Source of the DNA: Coptodactyla brooksi
Lineage: Eukaryota > Arthropoda > Insecta > Coleoptera > Scarabaeidae
Reading direction: 5' to 3'
Assembly (NCBI GenBank): GCA_033557675.1
Contig: JAWQRM010000486.1
Coordinates: 1 to 22,174 of the forward strand
Length of the DNA stretch: 22,174 nt
Shown: piece after piece, positions 21,215 through 22,174 of the stretch
Numbering within the stretch: position 1 is the stretch's first letter
How the letters are laid out: each line of letters starts with the position of its first letter
Notes under the pieces: generated by a model
The model's input: only the letters and a program-made list of their open reading frames with translations
Told to the model about the DNA's origin: nothing
Database searches by the model: none
Position numbers and translations under genes: made by a program

Positions 21215-22014
21215 TCACGCCTTATTTAAGAGATTATTTTTTTCGTCTGCCCACAATTCGATATCGTCCAAATCTCCCATATCGTGACACACCGGTAAGT
21301 TTTCTGCAAATATGCAGTCTTTCATCTTGTCGTAAATGTCGCTGTTTGGTTTGTAGAGTATTAGTTTTCGATTAACACGGTTGCAGGTTGATATTAGCAT
21401 TCGGATTCCCTGAAAAACATAACGTTACGTTTGAGGATGACGTATTTCTTTTTATATTACTTGATGGGCAGTGTAATCGATACTTCTAATATTCGAGAAA
21501 TCGAATACGATCGGTAGCGTTTGATTATCGTGAAGAATTTTTTCCGTAACGTAGTTGCTAGCGCAAAAATAGAGGCCCATTTCAGGTTTGACCACGAAGT
21601 AACGTCTATCGTTTTTGTCCTGTAAGTTGAAGAATAAATTAATTTTAACGTACACCACTATGTGTTTTTGTTTACAGAGTATATGTCTGTGAATATTCTA
21701 GGTCTAGTCCACGGTATGAGCAAATGTCCTGTGCTAATAATTATGCCAACGAACAATCCAATTTCAACACCGCAGGTTAAACAGAGAATCAGAGTTGTTA
21801 AGTTCACGGTCAAGTCGAATTCTACAACGAGAAGAAATAGTACTATATAATTGAGAAGGTCAAGTTTACTCACTGTGGTTTGGTCATAACTTAAAGATTA
21901 TCTTGTAGTCAATCATGAAGATCACTGCCGCAATCAGGACCGCCGAGAGTGTAGCCTTCGGGATGTAATAAAAGTACGGAGTTAGGAAACTTAATGCCAT
22001 AAGGATTATGCTCG
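21215..22014 (-). CDS. SLC26/SulP anion transporter, last four exons, with an in-frame TGA
   Basis: Plasma-membrane anion (sulfate-type) transporter, most like insect SLC26A11-type proteins. The minus-strand exons are 22014–21874, 21821–21676, 21619–21461 and 21409–21215, with GT–AG introns of 52, 56 and 51 nt and consistent phases. The first reads LTPYFYYIPKATLSAVLIAA, a typical late membrane segment, then MIDYKIIFKL. The second has LTTLILCLTCGVEIG and GHLLIPWTRPRIF, the last membrane segments. The third and fourth form the cytosolic STAS domain (YFVVKPEMGLYF, LPIVFDFSNIRSIDYTAHQ joined to GIRML). The protein ends NLLNKA. Directly after FKL the frame has TGA (21884–21886), where the family has Trp; sequence on both sides is intact. 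The 5' exons lie outside the window. It may be a young pseudogene, a polymorphism, an assembly error or a readthrough site. Confidence 0.88.
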
Positions 22015-22081
22015 CTGGAACGCAAAAAGATTAACTGCAAATTATTAACAAGCGATTTGCATTTCGAACTCAGTTATAATA

Positions 22082-22174
22082 TACAGGGTGATTCTCAACC
22101 TATACGCATAAACTTGGGAATTTATTCCTCATGATTAATAATCATTATTAAGCAAAAAAAAATTTAATAAAAAT
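22082..22174. mobile_element. Probable transposon terminus inside an SLC26 intron
   Basis: TACAGGGTGATTC at 22082–22094 is a common style of insect TIR-element tip and is followed by sequence unlike the short introns of this gene. The rest lies outside the window, so neither length nor family can be given. Confidence 0.35.

Noticed and set aside
21662..21850. Plus-strand open frame of 62 codons
   Set aside because: It is the antisense shadow of an SLC26 exon.

Overview
The window looks like an insect nuclear genome. It is very AT-rich, its coding exons are separated by mostly short GT–AG introns (several of 51–64 nt), and it carries Tc1/mariner-type debris. The gene content fits a beetle or a related insect, but the order is an inference.

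Layout: (1) Positions 1 to ~431 hold the 3' end of a decayed mariner-family transposon with DD41D-type spacing. It lies in an intron. (2) Positions 774–3204 (+) carry seven exons encoding the C-terminal half of GW182/gawky (TNRC6), the miRNA silencing effector. They include the PAM2 motif, the RRM and the conserved C-terminus. One intron holds a well-formed C/D-box snoRNA whose guide matches the conserved GATTACGTCC segment of insect 18S rRNA. Another intron holds a hairpin of pre-miRNA size. (3) Positions 3205–21214 are about 18 kb with no convincing intact protein gene. This stretch must contain the gawky 3'UTR, possibly a very long one as in vertebrate TNRC6 genes. It also contains at least three non-autonomous TIR elements (3872–4745, 7936–9063 with an internal ~120-bp tandem array, 11474–11850), a degenerate ~310-bp tandem repeat (15000–15960), a 69-bp TTAA-flanked MITE (16540–16608) and a dead Tc1/mariner transposase fragment (17705–18032, minus). 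Further on are a GC-rich structured insert (18430–18556), a family of short palindromic repeats (18809–20796), a 139-bp inverted repeat with a hammerhead-ribozyme-like tip on the minus strand (19792–19930) and a 70-nt near-perfect palindrome (19980–20049). (4) Positions 21215–22014 (minus) carry the last four exons of an SLC26/SulP anion transporter. They cover the last membrane segments and the STAS domain and converge on gawky. Its reading frame has an in-frame TGA where the family has a Trp.

The two protein genes are arranged tail to tail and have no evident functional link. The most notable items are the intronic snoRNA with its rRNA match, the hammerhead-like element, the TIR element that carries its own satellite array, and the single nonsense codon in an otherwise intact SLC26 tail.
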